64,000 bases of DNA, from the NCBI GenBank assembly GCA_044220635.1, contig JBGAQP010000021.1, positions 1-64,000 on the forward strand. Reading direction: 5' to 3'. Of the stretch, positions 1 through 8,563 are shown one piece after another (positions within the stretch are counted from its first letter, which is position 1; each line of letters starts with the position of its first letter). Origin of the DNA: JBGAQP01 sp044220635. GTDB taxonomy: Bacteria > Pseudomonadota > Gammaproteobacteria > Burkholderiales > Usitatibacteraceae. The notes below the pieces were generated by a model that searched no databases, had not been told where the DNA came from, and saw nothing but the letters and a program-made list of their open reading frames with translations. A program made the position numbers and the translations under genes.

Positions 1-31
1 CCCCAATACAGCGCGCTCACCTGCTACGAAT

Positions 32-61
32 CGGAAAATAGGGACTGTCCCCATTTTTCCG
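32..61. repeat. Single REP-like palindrome (GGGGACAGTCCCC family)
   Basis: A 30-bp near-perfect palindrome (CGGAAAA at the left, TTTTCCG at the right) around the core GGGACTGTCCCC. The same core recurs at 1603-1692, 41193-41227, 44062-44135 and 47022-47111. This copy is one hairpin unit rather than the two-arm form. It lies about 60 bp past the end of the subtilase gene. Confidence 0.8.
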
Positions 62-72
62 CTCCAGAACGG

Positions 73-98
73 CGCCGGGGGGATCGCTCCCCCCGGCG
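73..98. terminator. Strong GC hairpin after the subtilase gene
   Basis: Perfect 10-bp stem (CGCCGGGGGG paired with CCCCCCGGCG) and a 6-nt loop, placed just downstream of the minus-strand subtilase stop. No T-tract follows on the minus strand, so it is at best a weak intrinsic terminator or an RNA 3' end protector. Confidence 0.4.
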
Positions 99-121
99 TG
101 CCTTGCGGTAGCCCTTGCGGA

Positions 122-1486
122 TCAGTTCGACACGGCGTTGGCGGCGTTCACGAAGCCCCGGCCGTGGTACGGGTCGTGTCCCTTCTTGCCCGCGTCCACC
201 GCCGACTGCGCGAGGCGGTTCTTCAGCTGCCCCACCGAGATTCCGGGCTGCTTCTGCTTGACGAGCGCGGCGACCGCGGACACCGCCGGTGCGGCCATGC
301 TCGTGCCCGCCGCCCAGGTGTAGCCGCCGCTCGCGGCGGTCCCCCGCGAGGTGCTGAGCACCATGTCGAGCGCCCAGCAGGCCACCGTCACCGGCGTGGT
401 CGCCGTGGGCAGGGTGCAGGCCTCGTTGCCCGGATAGGCGAAGTCGCCGCCGGGACCCGACATCCACACGACGGAATTGCCGAAGTTCGTATACGAGGAC
501 GGGCGCATGAAGTCCGTCGCGCCGTAGCCGAACCCGAGGGGGCCCGTCGCGGAGATCGCGAGCGCGTTGCCCGACTCCGCCGGAACCGCCGTGACGTTGC
601 CCGCGTGGTCGAGGTCGATCTCCTCGTTGCCCGCCGCGACCACGACCAGCACGCCCTGGGAGCTCGCGAAGTTCACCGCCTTGTTGAGAGCGGCGCGAAG
701 CTCCGCGGCCCCGGTCTCGTTGCGAGCGAAGACCGCGCCCAGGCTCATGTTGATGATGTCCGCCTGGCCGTCGGTGGCGGCGTACATGATGGCGTCGATC
801 ACCGCCTGGAAGGAGCCGCTGCCGCCGTGCAGCGCCTTCACGCCGACGATGGTCGCGTCCGGGGCGATTCCCACCACGCCGATCGCGTTGTCGCGCGCGG
901 CCACGATGCCCGCCACGTGCGTGCCGTGCCAGAAGGTCCCGGTGTCGCAGTTGAACGCCGTGCGGCAGGCGTTGACCGCGGGCGAGGCGGCGGAGTCGGG
1001 CTCGACGAAGGAACGCGAGGCCGCCACGTCCACGGCGCCGGCGAGATCCGCGTGGGAATCGTAGATTCCGCCGTCGATCACCGCGACGCGCACGCCCGCG
1101 CCCGTGTAGCCGAGCGCCCAGGCGCCGGGCGCGTCCACCGCCTGCGGCGCCCACTGAATGTTCGTGAAGAAACGGTCGTCCGCGGGATTGACGGCGGACT
1201 GGTCGACGTCGTGGGTGACCGGGTCGATCCAGGAGACGACGCGGTCGGCCGCGCCGCCCGCGAACGCCCCGCCGGCGAGCGCCGCTGCGAGGAACCCGGG
1301 GTTGTCGGATTCGACGATCGCCACGCCGGCGCCGGCGTGCCGGGACTTCAGGGTGCCGCCCGCGCTGCGCACCGCCTTGTCCTGGCTCGCGCCCCATTTG
1401 GCGGCGTGGAGGACGTAGGTGGCGGAGTGCGCGTTGAGGGCGAACAGGGTGCCGATCGCCGCGAGGGCGAGTCTGCTGCCAATCAT
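122..1486 (-). CDS. Secreted S8 family (subtilisin-like) serine protease
   Basis: The 454-residue protein starts with a Sec signal peptide ending near NAHSA (about residue 21). An inhibitor-like prodomain occupies roughly residues 22-95. The S8 catalytic domain has Asp138 (VAVIDGG), His187 (HGTHVAG), oxyanion Asn287 (AAGN) and Ser396 (GTSMAAP), so it should be active. It is probably an exported, self-processed endopeptidase. No C-terminal anchor or P-domain is visible. The start is supported by GAGGAGA about 6 nt upstream. Both sides carry REP-like elements (32-61 and 1603-1692). Substrates are unknown. Confidence 0.93.
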   Translation of the reverse strand: MIGSRLALAAIGTLFALNAHSATYVLHAAKWGASQDKAVRSAGGTLKSRHAGAGVAIVESDNPGFLAAALAGGAFAGGAADRVVSWIDPVTHDVDQSAVNPADDRFFTNIQWAPQAVDAPGAWALGYTGAGVRVAVIDGGIYDSHADLAGAVDVAASRSFVEPDSAASPAVNACRTAFNCDTGTFWHGTHVAGIVAARDNAIGVVGIAPDATIVGVKALHGGSGSFQAVIDAIMYAATDGQADIINMSLGAVFARNETGAAELRAALNKAVNFASSQGVLVVVAAGNEEIDLDHAGNVTAVPAESGNALAISATGPLGFGYGATDFMRPSSYTNFGNSVVWMSGPGGDFAYPGNEACTLPTATTPVTVACWALDMVLSTSRGTAASGGYTWAAGTSMAAPAVSAVAALVKQKQPGISVGQLKNRLAQSAVDAGKKGHDPYHGRGFVNAANAVSN

Positions 1487-1602
1487 GGAAGGTCTCCTCA
1501 GGGGTTTTCTGGTTCGGCCCTCGTGGGGCCCGCTCGCCGCGGGTGCTGCGTTCGCGGCGGTGAACTATATCCACATTTGCCGCGCCTTGTGAACCGCCTG
1601 CC

Positions 1603-1692
1603 GAAAATGGGGACAGTCCCTATTTATTGCTTGTAACAATCCGTGGATGGGCTGATTGTTACAGGCAATAAATAGGGACTGTCCCCATTTTC
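1603..1692. repeat. Two-arm inverted repeat (REPIN-like element)
   Basis: Left arm 1603-1641 and right arm 1654-1692 are reverse complements over 39 nt with a single mismatch (near 1632/1663), separated by 12 nt. Each arm holds its own small palindrome (GGGGACAGTCCC) next to GAAAAT, followed by a tail ending TTGTAACAATC. Two REP hairpins in inverted orientation is the REPIN layout. The element lies between divergent genes. Its right end is one base pair away from the GTG start of the next gene. Confidence 0.85.
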
Positions 1693-1693
1693 C

Positions 1694-2863
1694 GTGCTCG
1701 ACGCGATCGTTCTCGGCCTCGGGGCCACCGGCAGCGCCACGCTCTACCAGCTCGCGAAGCGCGGCGCGGCGGTCCTGGGCGTCGACCGCCACTCGCCGCC
1801 CCACGCCCTGGGCTCCAGCCACGGGGACACGCGCCTCACGCGGCTCGCGATCGGCGAGGGCGAGGGCTACACGCCCCTCGCGCTGCGCTCCCACGCGATC
1901 TGGCGCGAGATCGAGCGGGAGACGGGCGCCGCCCTGCTGAGCGTCACGGGCGGGCTCATCATCTCGAGCGCGGCGCAGCGTTCGCGAAGCCATGTCGCCG
2001 GGTTCTTCGCCAACACGCTCGCCGCGGCGCAGAAGCACGGCATCGAGCACGAGCGGCTCGACGCCGCCGGGATCCGCGCGCGCTTCCCGCAGTTCGCGGT
2101 CCGCGACGACGAGCAGGGCTATTTCGAGCCGGGGGCCGGGTTCCTGCGCCCCGAGGCCTGCATCGCGGCCCAGCTCGGCCTCGCGGAAAAACACGGCGCG
2201 GCGATCCGCCGCAACGAGGCGGTGCGCGGCTACCGCGAGGAGGGCGGCGGCGTGCGCGTGGAGACGGAGCGCGGCGAATACCGCGCACGACGCCTCGTCA
2301 TCGCCGCCGGGCCCTGGCTGCCGGGACTGCTCGAGCCGGAGCTCGCGCGCCTCTTCACCGTCTCGCGGCAAGTCCTGCACTGGTTCGGGGTGCGCGGCCC
2401 CGCCGGGCGCTTCGAGCCGGGGCGCTTCCCGGTGTTCATCTGGGAATTGCAGGGGCGGTCCCAGCCCGTCTACGGATTTCCCGCGATCGACGGGCCGGAC
2501 GGCGGCGTGAAGCTCGCCACCGAGCAGCACACGCGGGCGACGACGCCGGACGACGTGGACCGGGAGGTCCCGCCGGAGGAATCCCGGGCGATGTTCGAGG
2601 AGTACGTCGCGCCGTTCTTCCCGGACCTTTCGCCGCAGCGCGTGAAGGCGGTGAGCTGCCTCTACACCGCCACCCCCGATTTCCACTTCGTCGTCGACCG
2701 CCATCCGCGCAGCGGCGCGGCGATCGTCGCCTCGCCCTGCTCGGGGCACGGCTTCAAGCACTCGGCGGCGATCGGCGAGGCGATCGCCGAGCTCGTGCTC
2801 GAGGGCGCGAGCCGCATCGACCTCGGCGGGTTCCGCCTCGACCGGTTCGCGCGGCGCGTATAA
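1694..2863 (+). CDS. solA: FAD-dependent N-methyl amino acid oxidase (MTOX/sarcosine oxidase family)
   Basis: The 389-residue DAO-family flavoenzyme opens directly with the Rossmann strand and dinucleotide motif (VLGLGATGSA, residues 6-15). It carries the MTOX landmarks GDTRL (44-48), GYFEPGAGFLRPE (142-154) and the cysteine that binds FAD covalently in this family (Cys322 in SCLYTATPD). The expected reaction is oxidative demethylation of N-methyl-tryptophan, sarcosine or a similar secondary amine to aldehyde, amine and H2O2, in the cytosol. The GTG start directly abuts a 90-bp inverted repeat and has no Shine-Dalgarno outside it. A later start would remove the FAD motif. Substrate specificity is inferred only from family. 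Confidence 0.88.
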   Translation: MLDAIVLGLGATGSATLYQLAKRGAAVLGVDRHSPPHALGSSHGDTRLTRLAIGEGEGYTPLALRSHAIWREIERETGAALLSVTGGLIISSAAQRSRSHVAGFFANTLAAAQKHGIEHERLDAAGIRARFPQFAVRDDEQGYFEPGAGFLRPEACIAAQLGLAEKHGAAIRRNEAVRGYREEGGGVRVETERGEYRARRLVIAAGPWLPGLLEPELARLFTVSRQVLHWFGVRGPAGRFEPGRFPVFIWELQGRSQPVYGFPAIDGPDGGVKLATEQHTRATTPDDVDREVPPEESRAMFEEYVAPFFPDLSPQRVKAVSCLYTATPDFHFVVDRHPRSGAAIVASPCSGHGFKHSAAIGEAIAELVLEGASRIDLGGFRLDRFARRV

Positions 2864-2864
2864 T
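2859..2864 (+). promoter_or_regulatory. Candidate -10 box (TATAAT) of the polyamine-type operon
   Basis: A perfect TATAAT overlaps the TAA stop of the oxidase gene and would start transcription near 2871, about 58 nt before the DUF4178 gene. No convincing -35 is visible; CTCGAC 16 nt upstream is the best candidate. Confidence 0.4.
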
Positions 2865-2928
2865 CGCCGCGCGGCGGCAGGGGAGCGGCCGCATCAACGG
2901 GCGGATCGACTGGCGCGGGGAGGTGCTG

Positions 2929-4896
2929 GTGGCGATCGAAGGCGGGGCGAAGGCGAGGACCGCGGCATGCCCGTCGTGCGGGGCGCCGTTGCGCTTCCGC
3001 GGGGCCACCTCGATCGTCGCGGTCTGCGGCTACTGCCGCGCCACGGTCGTGCGCGAGGGCGTCCGGCTCGAGGACGTGGGCCGCCAGGCGGACCTGCTGC
3101 CCGACGCCTCCCTCATCCAGCTCGGCACGGAAGGCGGCCACCGCGGCGCCCGCTTCACCGTGGTCGGGCGCATCCAGTACCGCTACGGCTCGGGCGTGTG
3201 GAACGAGTGGCACGTGCTCACCGCCGACGGCAAGAGCGGCTGGCTCTCCGACGCGAACCTCGAGCACACGATCAGCTATCTCGCGCCGCCGTCCGCGGTG
3301 CCCGCCTTCGCGGAGCTCTCTCCCGGGGGCGCCGTGACGCTCGCGGGCGATCGCTACGTCGTCACCAACCTCGAGCAGGCCGAGGTCGTCGCGGGCGAGG
3401 GCGAGCTACCGTTTCGCTTCACCGCCGGCTGGAAGGCGCCCGTTGCGGACCTGCGCGGCGAGGGCACGCGCTTCGCGACCATCGACTATTCCGAGAGCGT
3501 CCCGCACATCTACCTCGGCGAGCGCCTGCCCTTCGACACGTTCAAGTTCGCGGGCCTTCGCGATCCCGACCGGCCGCTGGAGCCGGGCGGACGCGCGCTC
3601 GCCTTCAAGTGCGCGGGGTGCGGCGCGCCGATCGAGAAGCACGTCGCGGCGAGCGAAGTCGTCGCCTGCGTGTCCTGCGGCTCGGTCACCGACGTGACCG
3701 GGAGCGTGGGCGAGATCGTCCAGAAGAGCGAGCGCAACGAGCGCACGCTGAGCCCCGCGATCCCGCTCGGGACCGTGGGCACCTGGCGGGGCGCGAGATA
3801 CGAGGTGGTGGGGTACCTGCGCCGGGCGATCGTCGTCGAGGGCTCGACCTACGAGTGGGGCGAGTACCTGCTCCACGGCGTCTCCGAGGGCTACCTCTGG
3901 ATCAGCGAGTACCAGGGGCACTTCAGCGTCATCCGGCCGGCCGCGGAGATCCCGCAGGCCGTCGCCCAGCGCCTGTGGAGCCCGGCCAAGCCCCGGGTGC
4001 ACTACCTCGGCAAGACCTTCGATCACTTCCAGCGCGCGAACGCGAAGGTGACTTGGCTCGCGGGCGAGTTCAACTGGCGAGTCCAGGTGGGCGATCGCTG
4101 CCAGGTCGACGACTACGTGGACCCGCCCCTGATCCTCTCCTCGGAGACCACCGACAACGAGATCACCTGGTCGCTCGGCGAGTACGTGGAGCCCGGGGTC
4201 CTCTGGAAGGCGATGGGCCTGCCGGGCCGGCCCCCGAAGCGCATCGGCGTGGCGCCCAACCAGCCCGCGCCGCTCGCGGGCCGCGTGCACCTCTATTGGC
4301 TGGTCTTCATCGCCTTCCTCCTCGCCGGGCTGGGGGCGCAGTTCGCGTTCATGGCGATGAACGCCGTCGCGCGCCCTGCGCCGGTGCCCTTCGCCGTGGA
4401 CGGCGGCGGGAGCGCGCGCGTCGTGAGCCGCCCTTTCGAGGTCGGAGGCTGGTTCGACGGCCCGGTGACGGTGCGCACGACCTCGAGCGCGACGAACTCC
4501 TGGCTCGGGCTCGACCTGCAGCTCACGGAGGTGGACACGGGGCGCGCCTACCGCCTCGACCGCCAGCTCGGCTACCGGCTGGTGGGCCCCGACCTCGACG
4601 GCAGCAGCGACGACGTGGCCGAGATCGCCTCGCTGCCGCCGGGGCGCTACACGCTCGCGCTCGACGCGAAGGCGGGCCCCGTTCCCGTGGCGAACCCCGG
4701 CGTCGACCGCTCGTCGATCGTCGGCCGGGTCGAGGTCTACCGCAACAGCGTCGGCTGGTCCAATTTCCTGCTCTACGCGGGCTTCCTCTTCCTCTGGCCG
4801 CTGGTGATCTGGATGCGGCGCCGCGCCTTCGAGGAGCACCGCTGGGCCGAGAGCGACTACCCGCCGCAGACCGCTTCTTCCGACGACGACGACTGA
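2929..4896 (+). CDS. DUF4178 protein with two zinc ribbons and two membrane segments
   Basis: The protein has about 655 residues. It starts with a zinc ribbon (CPSCG, then CGYC) and a DUF4178 beta-rich domain, then a second ribbon (CAGCG...CVSCG near residue 227) and a second DUF4178 copy. A transmembrane helix near residues 452-475 is followed by a roughly 130-residue, probably periplasmic beta domain, a second helix near 612-630 and an acidic C-terminal tail. GGAGG at 2918-2922 fits the GTG at 2929 better than the GTG at 2923. It leads an operon with DUF350 and aminopropyltransferase genes, a linkage known for DUF4178. This suggests a scaffold or sensor at the membrane linked to polyamine metabolism. 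The biochemical role is unknown. Confidence 0.85.
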   Translation: MAIEGGAKARTAACPSCGAPLRFRGATSIVAVCGYCRATVVREGVRLEDVGRQADLLPDASLIQLGTEGGHRGARFTVVGRIQYRYGSGVWNEWHVLTADGKSGWLSDANLEHTISYLAPPSAVPAFAELSPGGAVTLAGDRYVVTNLEQAEVVAGEGELPFRFTAGWKAPVADLRGEGTRFATIDYSESVPHIYLGERLPFDTFKFAGLRDPDRPLEPGGRALAFKCAGCGAPIEKHVAASEVVACVSCGSVTDVTGSVGEIVQKSERNERTLSPAIPLGTVGTWRGARYEVVGYLRRAIVVEGSTYEWGEYLLHGVSEGYLWISEYQGHFSVIRPAAEIPQAVAQRLWSPAKPRVHYLGKTFDHFQRANAKVTWLAGEFNWRVQVGDRCQVDDYVDPPLILSSETTDNEITWSLGEYVEPGVLWKAMGLPGRPPKRIGVAPNQPAPLAGRVHLYWLVFIAFLLAGLGAQFAFMAMNAVARPAPVPFAVDGGGSARVVSRPFEVGGWFDGPVTVRTTSSATNSWLGLDLQLTEVDTGRAYRLDRQLGYRLVGPDLDGSSDDVAEIASLPPGRYTLALDAKAGPVPVANPGVDRSSIVGRVEVYRNSVGWSNFLLYAGFLFLWPLVIWMRRRAFEEHRWAESDYPPQTASSDDDD

Positions 4897-4914
4897 ACCG
4901 GAGGCCACCGCCCG

Positions 4915-5097
4915 ATGCTCAAGTTCTACGCCGCCGTCTCGCTCCTCGCCCTCGCGCTCTACGGCACCGCGCAACTGCGGGGCTGGTCCCTGTTCGGCTC
5001 GGACGCGACGGAGTTCGCGCGCCAGCGCGCCGAGCGCAGCGAGGAGATCCGCAGCTACCGCAGCGGCGGCGGCGGCGGATTTTCCGGCCACAAATAA
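4915..5097 (+). CDS. Small single-pass membrane or secreted protein, unknown
   Basis: A 60-residue protein with an N-terminal hydrophobic helix (about residues 4-20) and a charged, glycine-rich tail ending near GGGGGFSGHK. It sits 18 nt after the DUF4178 gene and 16 nt before the DUF350 gene, with GGAGG at 4900-4904 in front of the ATG, so it is very likely translated as part of the operon. Related operons carry short lipoproteins here, but this one has no lipobox. No family is recognised. Confidence 0.7.
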   Translation: MLKFYAAVSLLALALYGTAQLRGWSLFGSDATEFARQRAERSEEIRSYRSGGGGGFSGHK

Positions 5098-5113
5098 CCC
5101 CAAGGAGAGCCCC

Positions 5114-5332
5114 ATGGAATACCTGAAGCCCGCGGCCCTGATCGGATCGCTCGTCTACTCGGTGCTCGGCATCGTGATGGTGGTGTTCGCCTTCGTCGTG
5201 ATCGACAGGATCACGCCCTACAACCTCTGGAAGGAGCTGATCGAGCAGCGCAACCAGCCGCTCGCGACGGTGGTCGCGGCCTTCGTGATCGCCATCGCGA
5301 TCATCGTCGCCGCCGCGATCCACGGGGGCTGA
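5114..5332 (+). CDS. DUF350 family small membrane protein
   Basis: A 72-residue protein with two hydrophobic helices (about residues 6-32 and 50-70) joined by a polar segment containing TPYNLWKELIEQRN. This matches one DUF350 (YjfL-type) repeat unit. AAGGAG at 5102-5107 precedes the ATG. DUF350 proteins are inner-membrane proteins often encoded with PspA-like, DUF4178 and aminopropyltransferase genes. The activity is not known. The stop lies one base before the next start, so translation is probably coupled. Confidence 0.85.
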   Translation: MEYLKPAALIGSLVYSVLGIVMVVFAFVVIDRITPYNLWKELIEQRNQPLATVVAAFVIAIAIIVAAAIHGG

Positions 5333-5333
5333 G

Positions 5334-6902
5334 GTGTCGCGCCCCGCCGAGGGGATTCCCGTGCCCGGGGGCGCGGCGGCGCTGCCGCCCTCCGAGGTGC
5401 TCAACCGGGCGCTGCTCGCTTCGGTCTTCGTCATCGCGGCCTGCGGGCTCGTCTACGAGCTGATCGCGGCGGCCGCCTCGACCTACCTCCTCGGCGACTC
5501 GATCACGCAGTTCTCCGTGGTGATCGGCGTGTACCTCGCCGCGATGGGCGTGGGCTCCTGGATCTCGCGCCACGTGGCGACGGGCCTCGTGGCCCGCTTC
5601 ATCGACATCGAGCTGATGATCGCCGTGCTCGGCGGCTTCTCCGCGGCGGCGATGTTCCTCACCTTCGCCTGGGCGGGGCCGGGCTTCCGCGTCGTGCTCT
5701 ACGGGATCGTGGTGCTGGTGGGCATCCTCGTGGGCCTCGAGATCCCGCTCGTGATGCGCATCCTCAGGGAGCGCCTCGGCTTCAGGGACCTCGTCGCGCA
5801 GGTGCTCACCTTCGACTACCTCGGCGCACTCGCGGTCTCGATCGCCTTCCCGCTGCTGCTCGCCCCGCGCCTGGGGCTCATTCGCACCGCCTTCCTCTTC
5901 GGGCTGATGAACGCGCTGGTGGCGCTGTGGGCGGCCTGGCTCTTCCGCGCGCAGCTTCGCCGCCCGCTCGCCGCCGCGGCGCGCTGCGCCGTCGTGGCCG
6001 CCGCGCTCGCCGCCGGGTTCGTCTTCTCCGAGCGCCTGACGCGGCTCGCCGAGGACCAGATCTACGGCGACCAGATCGTCCACGCCGAGTCGAGCCGCGG
6101 GCAGCGGATCGTCCTCACCCGGTGGCGCGACGACCTGCGCCTCTACCTGAACGGGAACCTCCAGTTCAGCTCGCTCGACGAGTACCGCTACCACGAGGCG
6201 CTGGTGCATCCGGCGCTCGCCTCCTTCCCCGAGGCGCGCCGGGCGCTGGTGCTGGGCGGGGGCGACGGTCTGGCGCTCCGGGAGATCCTCAAGTACCCGA
6301 ACATCGAGTCCGTGACCCTCGTGGACCTCGACCCGGCGATCACGCGGCTCTTCGCCGACGCGCCCGCGTTGCGCGCGCTCAACGCCGACGCGCTCAACTC
6401 GCCGAAGGTGAAGGTGGTGAACGCGGACGCCTTCGTCTGGCTCGAGCACTCGCGCGAGCACTTCGACGTCGCCGTGGTCGACTTCCCCGACCCCAGCAAC
6501 CACTCGCTCGGCAAGCTCTACACGACCTCCTTCTACGCGCTGCTCAAGCGCCGGCTCTCGGCGCGCGGCCTCGCGGTGATCCAGTCCACCTCGCCCCTGT
6601 ACGCGCGCCGCTCCTTCTGGTGCGTGGTGGCCACGCTCGAGGCGGCGGGCTTCGAAGCCACGCCCTTCCACGCGCTCGTCCCCTCCTTCGGCGAGTGGGG
6701 CTTCATCGTCGCCTCGAACGCGCCCTGGGCGCCGCCGGCGAAGTATCCCGAGGGGCTGCGCTTCCTCACGCCCGAGCTGCACCCGGCGCTCTTCCGGTTC
6801 CCGAAGGACATGGAGCGCGTGCCCGCCGAGGTGAACCGCCTCAACAACCAGGCGCTGGTGCAGTACTTCGAGGGCGAGTGGCGGCGCGCTCCGTCCCCGT
6901 GA
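5334..6902 (+). CDS. Membrane-anchored polyamine aminopropyltransferase (spermidine synthase-like)
   Basis: The 522-residue protein fuses an N-terminal bundle of about six or seven transmembrane helices (residues 25-245) to a cytosolic spermidine synthase fold. The fold shows YLNGNLQFSSLDE (substrate loop), the SAM-binding LGGGDG near residue 307, VDLDP and the acidic VVDFPDPSN motif. The expected reaction transfers aminopropyl from decarboxylated SAM to an amine acceptor. No speD gene lies nearby, so the donor must come from elsewhere. The GTG start at 5334 follows the DUF350 stop by one base. The gene overlaps the amine oxidase by GTGA. The membrane domain suggests the product is used at the envelope. 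Confidence 0.9.
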   Translation: MSRPAEGIPVPGGAAALPPSEVLNRALLASVFVIAACGLVYELIAAAASTYLLGDSITQFSVVIGVYLAAMGVGSWISRHVATGLVARFIDIELMIAVLGGFSAAAMFLTFAWAGPGFRVVLYGIVVLVGILVGLEIPLVMRILRERLGFRDLVAQVLTFDYLGALAVSIAFPLLLAPRLGLIRTAFLFGLMNALVALWAAWLFRAQLRRPLAAAARCAVVAAALAAGFVFSERLTRLAEDQIYGDQIVHAESSRGQRIVLTRWRDDLRLYLNGNLQFSSLDEYRYHEALVHPALASFPEARRALVLGGGDGLALREILKYPNIESVTLVDLDPAITRLFADAPALRALNADALNSPKVKVVNADAFVWLEHSREHFDVAVVDFPDPSNHSLGKLYTTSFYALLKRRLSARGLAVIQSTSPLYARRSFWCVVATLEAAGFEATPFHALVPSFGEWGFIVASNAPWAPPAKYPEGLRFLTPELHPALFRFPKDMERVPAEVNRLNNQALVQYFEGEWRRAPSP

Positions 6903-8545
6903 CCGGCCGGCGGGAGTTCCTGGGCGCGGGTGCCGCGCTCGTCGCGGCGGCCTGCGCGCCGCGCGTGCCCGCCGCGCCCCCCGGCGAGCTCCTCGCGACG
7001 AGCCACGGCCTCGGCCACCGCCTGCGCGACGGCGGGATCCCGAAGGTCTCCGAGACGCGGCGCGTGAGGGTGGCGATCGTGGGCGCGGGCATCTCGGGGC
7101 TTTGCGCGGCCTGGCGCCTGCGCCGGGCGGGGTTCGAGGACTTCGAGGTCCTCGAGCTGGAGGGCCGGGCCGGCGGCAACGCGCGCTGGGGCGAGAACGC
7201 GGTGAGCGCCTATCCCTGGGGCGCGCACTACATCCCGCTGCCCACGCCCGAGGCCCGCTCGACGCGGCTGCTGCTCTCCGAGCTCGGCGTGCTGCTCGGC
7301 GACCCGGAAGCGCCGGCGCCGCGCTACGACGAGCGCGCGCTCTGCCAGGCGCCGCAGGAGCGGCTCTATCGCAACGGAACCTGGGAGGAGGGGCTCGCGC
7401 CCGTCGCGGGGCTGGGGGCGGCCGAGGCCGCCGAGTGGCGGCGCTTCCACGAGCGCATGCGCGACTTCCAGCGCCTTCGCGGCAGGGACGGGCGGCGCGC
7501 CTTCGCGATCCCGCTGGAGTTCTCCTCGCGCGACCCGGCGCTCCTCGCGCTCGACCGGATCACGATGCACGAATGGCTGCGCGCCGAGGGGTTCGCCTCG
7601 GAAGCGGTCCACTGGCTGGCGAACTACGCCACCCGCGACGATTACGGCTGCGACTACCGCGAGACCTCCGCCTGGGCGGGACTGCACTACTTCGCGAGCC
7701 GCAATGCCGGGGCGCGCGACGCCGATGCGGACACCGTGCTCACCTGGCCCGAGGGCAACGGCTTCGTCGTGCGCCATCTCCTCGAGCGCTACCGGTTCCC
7801 CGTGACGCCCGGGGCGCTCGTGCACCGCGTCGAGGAAGGCGCGAGGCAGGTGCGGCTCGAATGCCACCTCGCGGCCGGGGAGCGCGGCGTGGCGATCTTC
7901 GCCGAGCACGTCATCTGGGCCGCGCCCTTCGCCTTCGCCGCGCGCGCGCTGTCACCCACCGGACCCCCTGCCGAGGCAGCCGGCGATCTCGCGTCCGCAC
8001 TTCGAAGCTACGATTATGCCCCCTGGCTCGTCGCCAACCTCACGCTCTCCGAGCCGCCGCACCGGCACCACGGCGCGCCGCCTTCCTGGGACAACGTGAT
8101 CCACGAGAGCGATTCCCTGGGCTACGTGGTCGCCACCCACCAGGGCGTGGCGACCCGCGCGGGCCCCACGGTGCTCACCTGGTACCTGCCGCTCGCGGCC
8201 GGGCCGCCCGTCGAGGGCCGCAGGCGCCTGCTCGCGACGACGCGCGAGCAGTGGGCGGAGCGCGCGCTCGTCGACCTCGCGAAACCGCACCCGGAGATCC
8301 GCTCGATCACGACGAGGGTCGACGTCTTCGCCAACGGGCACGCGATGGTTCGCCCGCGGCCCGGGCTCGTCTGGGGCGAGGCGCGCGCGCGCATCCTCGC
8401 GCACCGCGGAAGGCTGCACTTCGCGCACGCGGACGCGAGCGGGCTCTCGCTCTTCGAGGAGGCGAACGACCGCGGAGTGGCCGCGGCCGAAGCCGTGCTC
8501 GCCGCGCTGGGGGTGCGGACCCCGACGATGCGCTGGGCGCCCTGA
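6899..8545 (+). CDS. Tat-exported FAD-dependent amine oxidase
   Basis: The 548-residue protein begins at GTG overlapping the previous stop. A twin-arginine signal (RREFLG) is followed by a hydrophobic stretch and AAAC, a possible lipobox. The FAD dinucleotide motif VGAGISGL starts near residue 60, followed by ELEGRAGGNA as in flavin monoamine oxidases. The C-terminal FAD contact region is around HADASGLSLFEEA. As the last gene of the DUF4178/DUF350/aminopropyltransferase operon it probably oxidises a polyamine or modified amine at the periplasmic face. Substrate is inferred, not shown. Export of a folded flavoenzyme by Tat is consistent with the signal. Confidence 0.85.
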   Translation: MTGRREFLGAGAALVAAACAPRVPAAPPGELLATSHGLGHRLRDGGIPKVSETRRVRVAIVGAGISGLCAAWRLRRAGFEDFEVLELEGRAGGNARWGENAVSAYPWGAHYIPLPTPEARSTRLLLSELGVLLGDPEAPAPRYDERALCQAPQERLYRNGTWEEGLAPVAGLGAAEAAEWRRFHERMRDFQRLRGRDGRRAFAIPLEFSSRDPALLALDRITMHEWLRAEGFASEAVHWLANYATRDDYGCDYRETSAWAGLHYFASRNAGARDADADTVLTWPEGNGFVVRHLLERYRFPVTPGALVHRVEEGARQVRLECHLAAGERGVAIFAEHVIWAAPFAFAARALSPTGPPAEAAGDLASALRSYDYAPWLVANLTLSEPPHRHHGAPPSWDNVIHESDSLGYVVATHQGVATRAGPTVLTWYLPLAAGPPVEGRRRLLATTREQWAERALVDLAKPHPEIRSITTRVDVFANGHAMVRPRPGLVWGEARARILAHRGRLHFAHADASGLSLFEEANDRGVAAAEAVLAALGVRTPTMRWAP

Positions 8546-8563
8546 GCCGCGCCCGAGCGCGCC

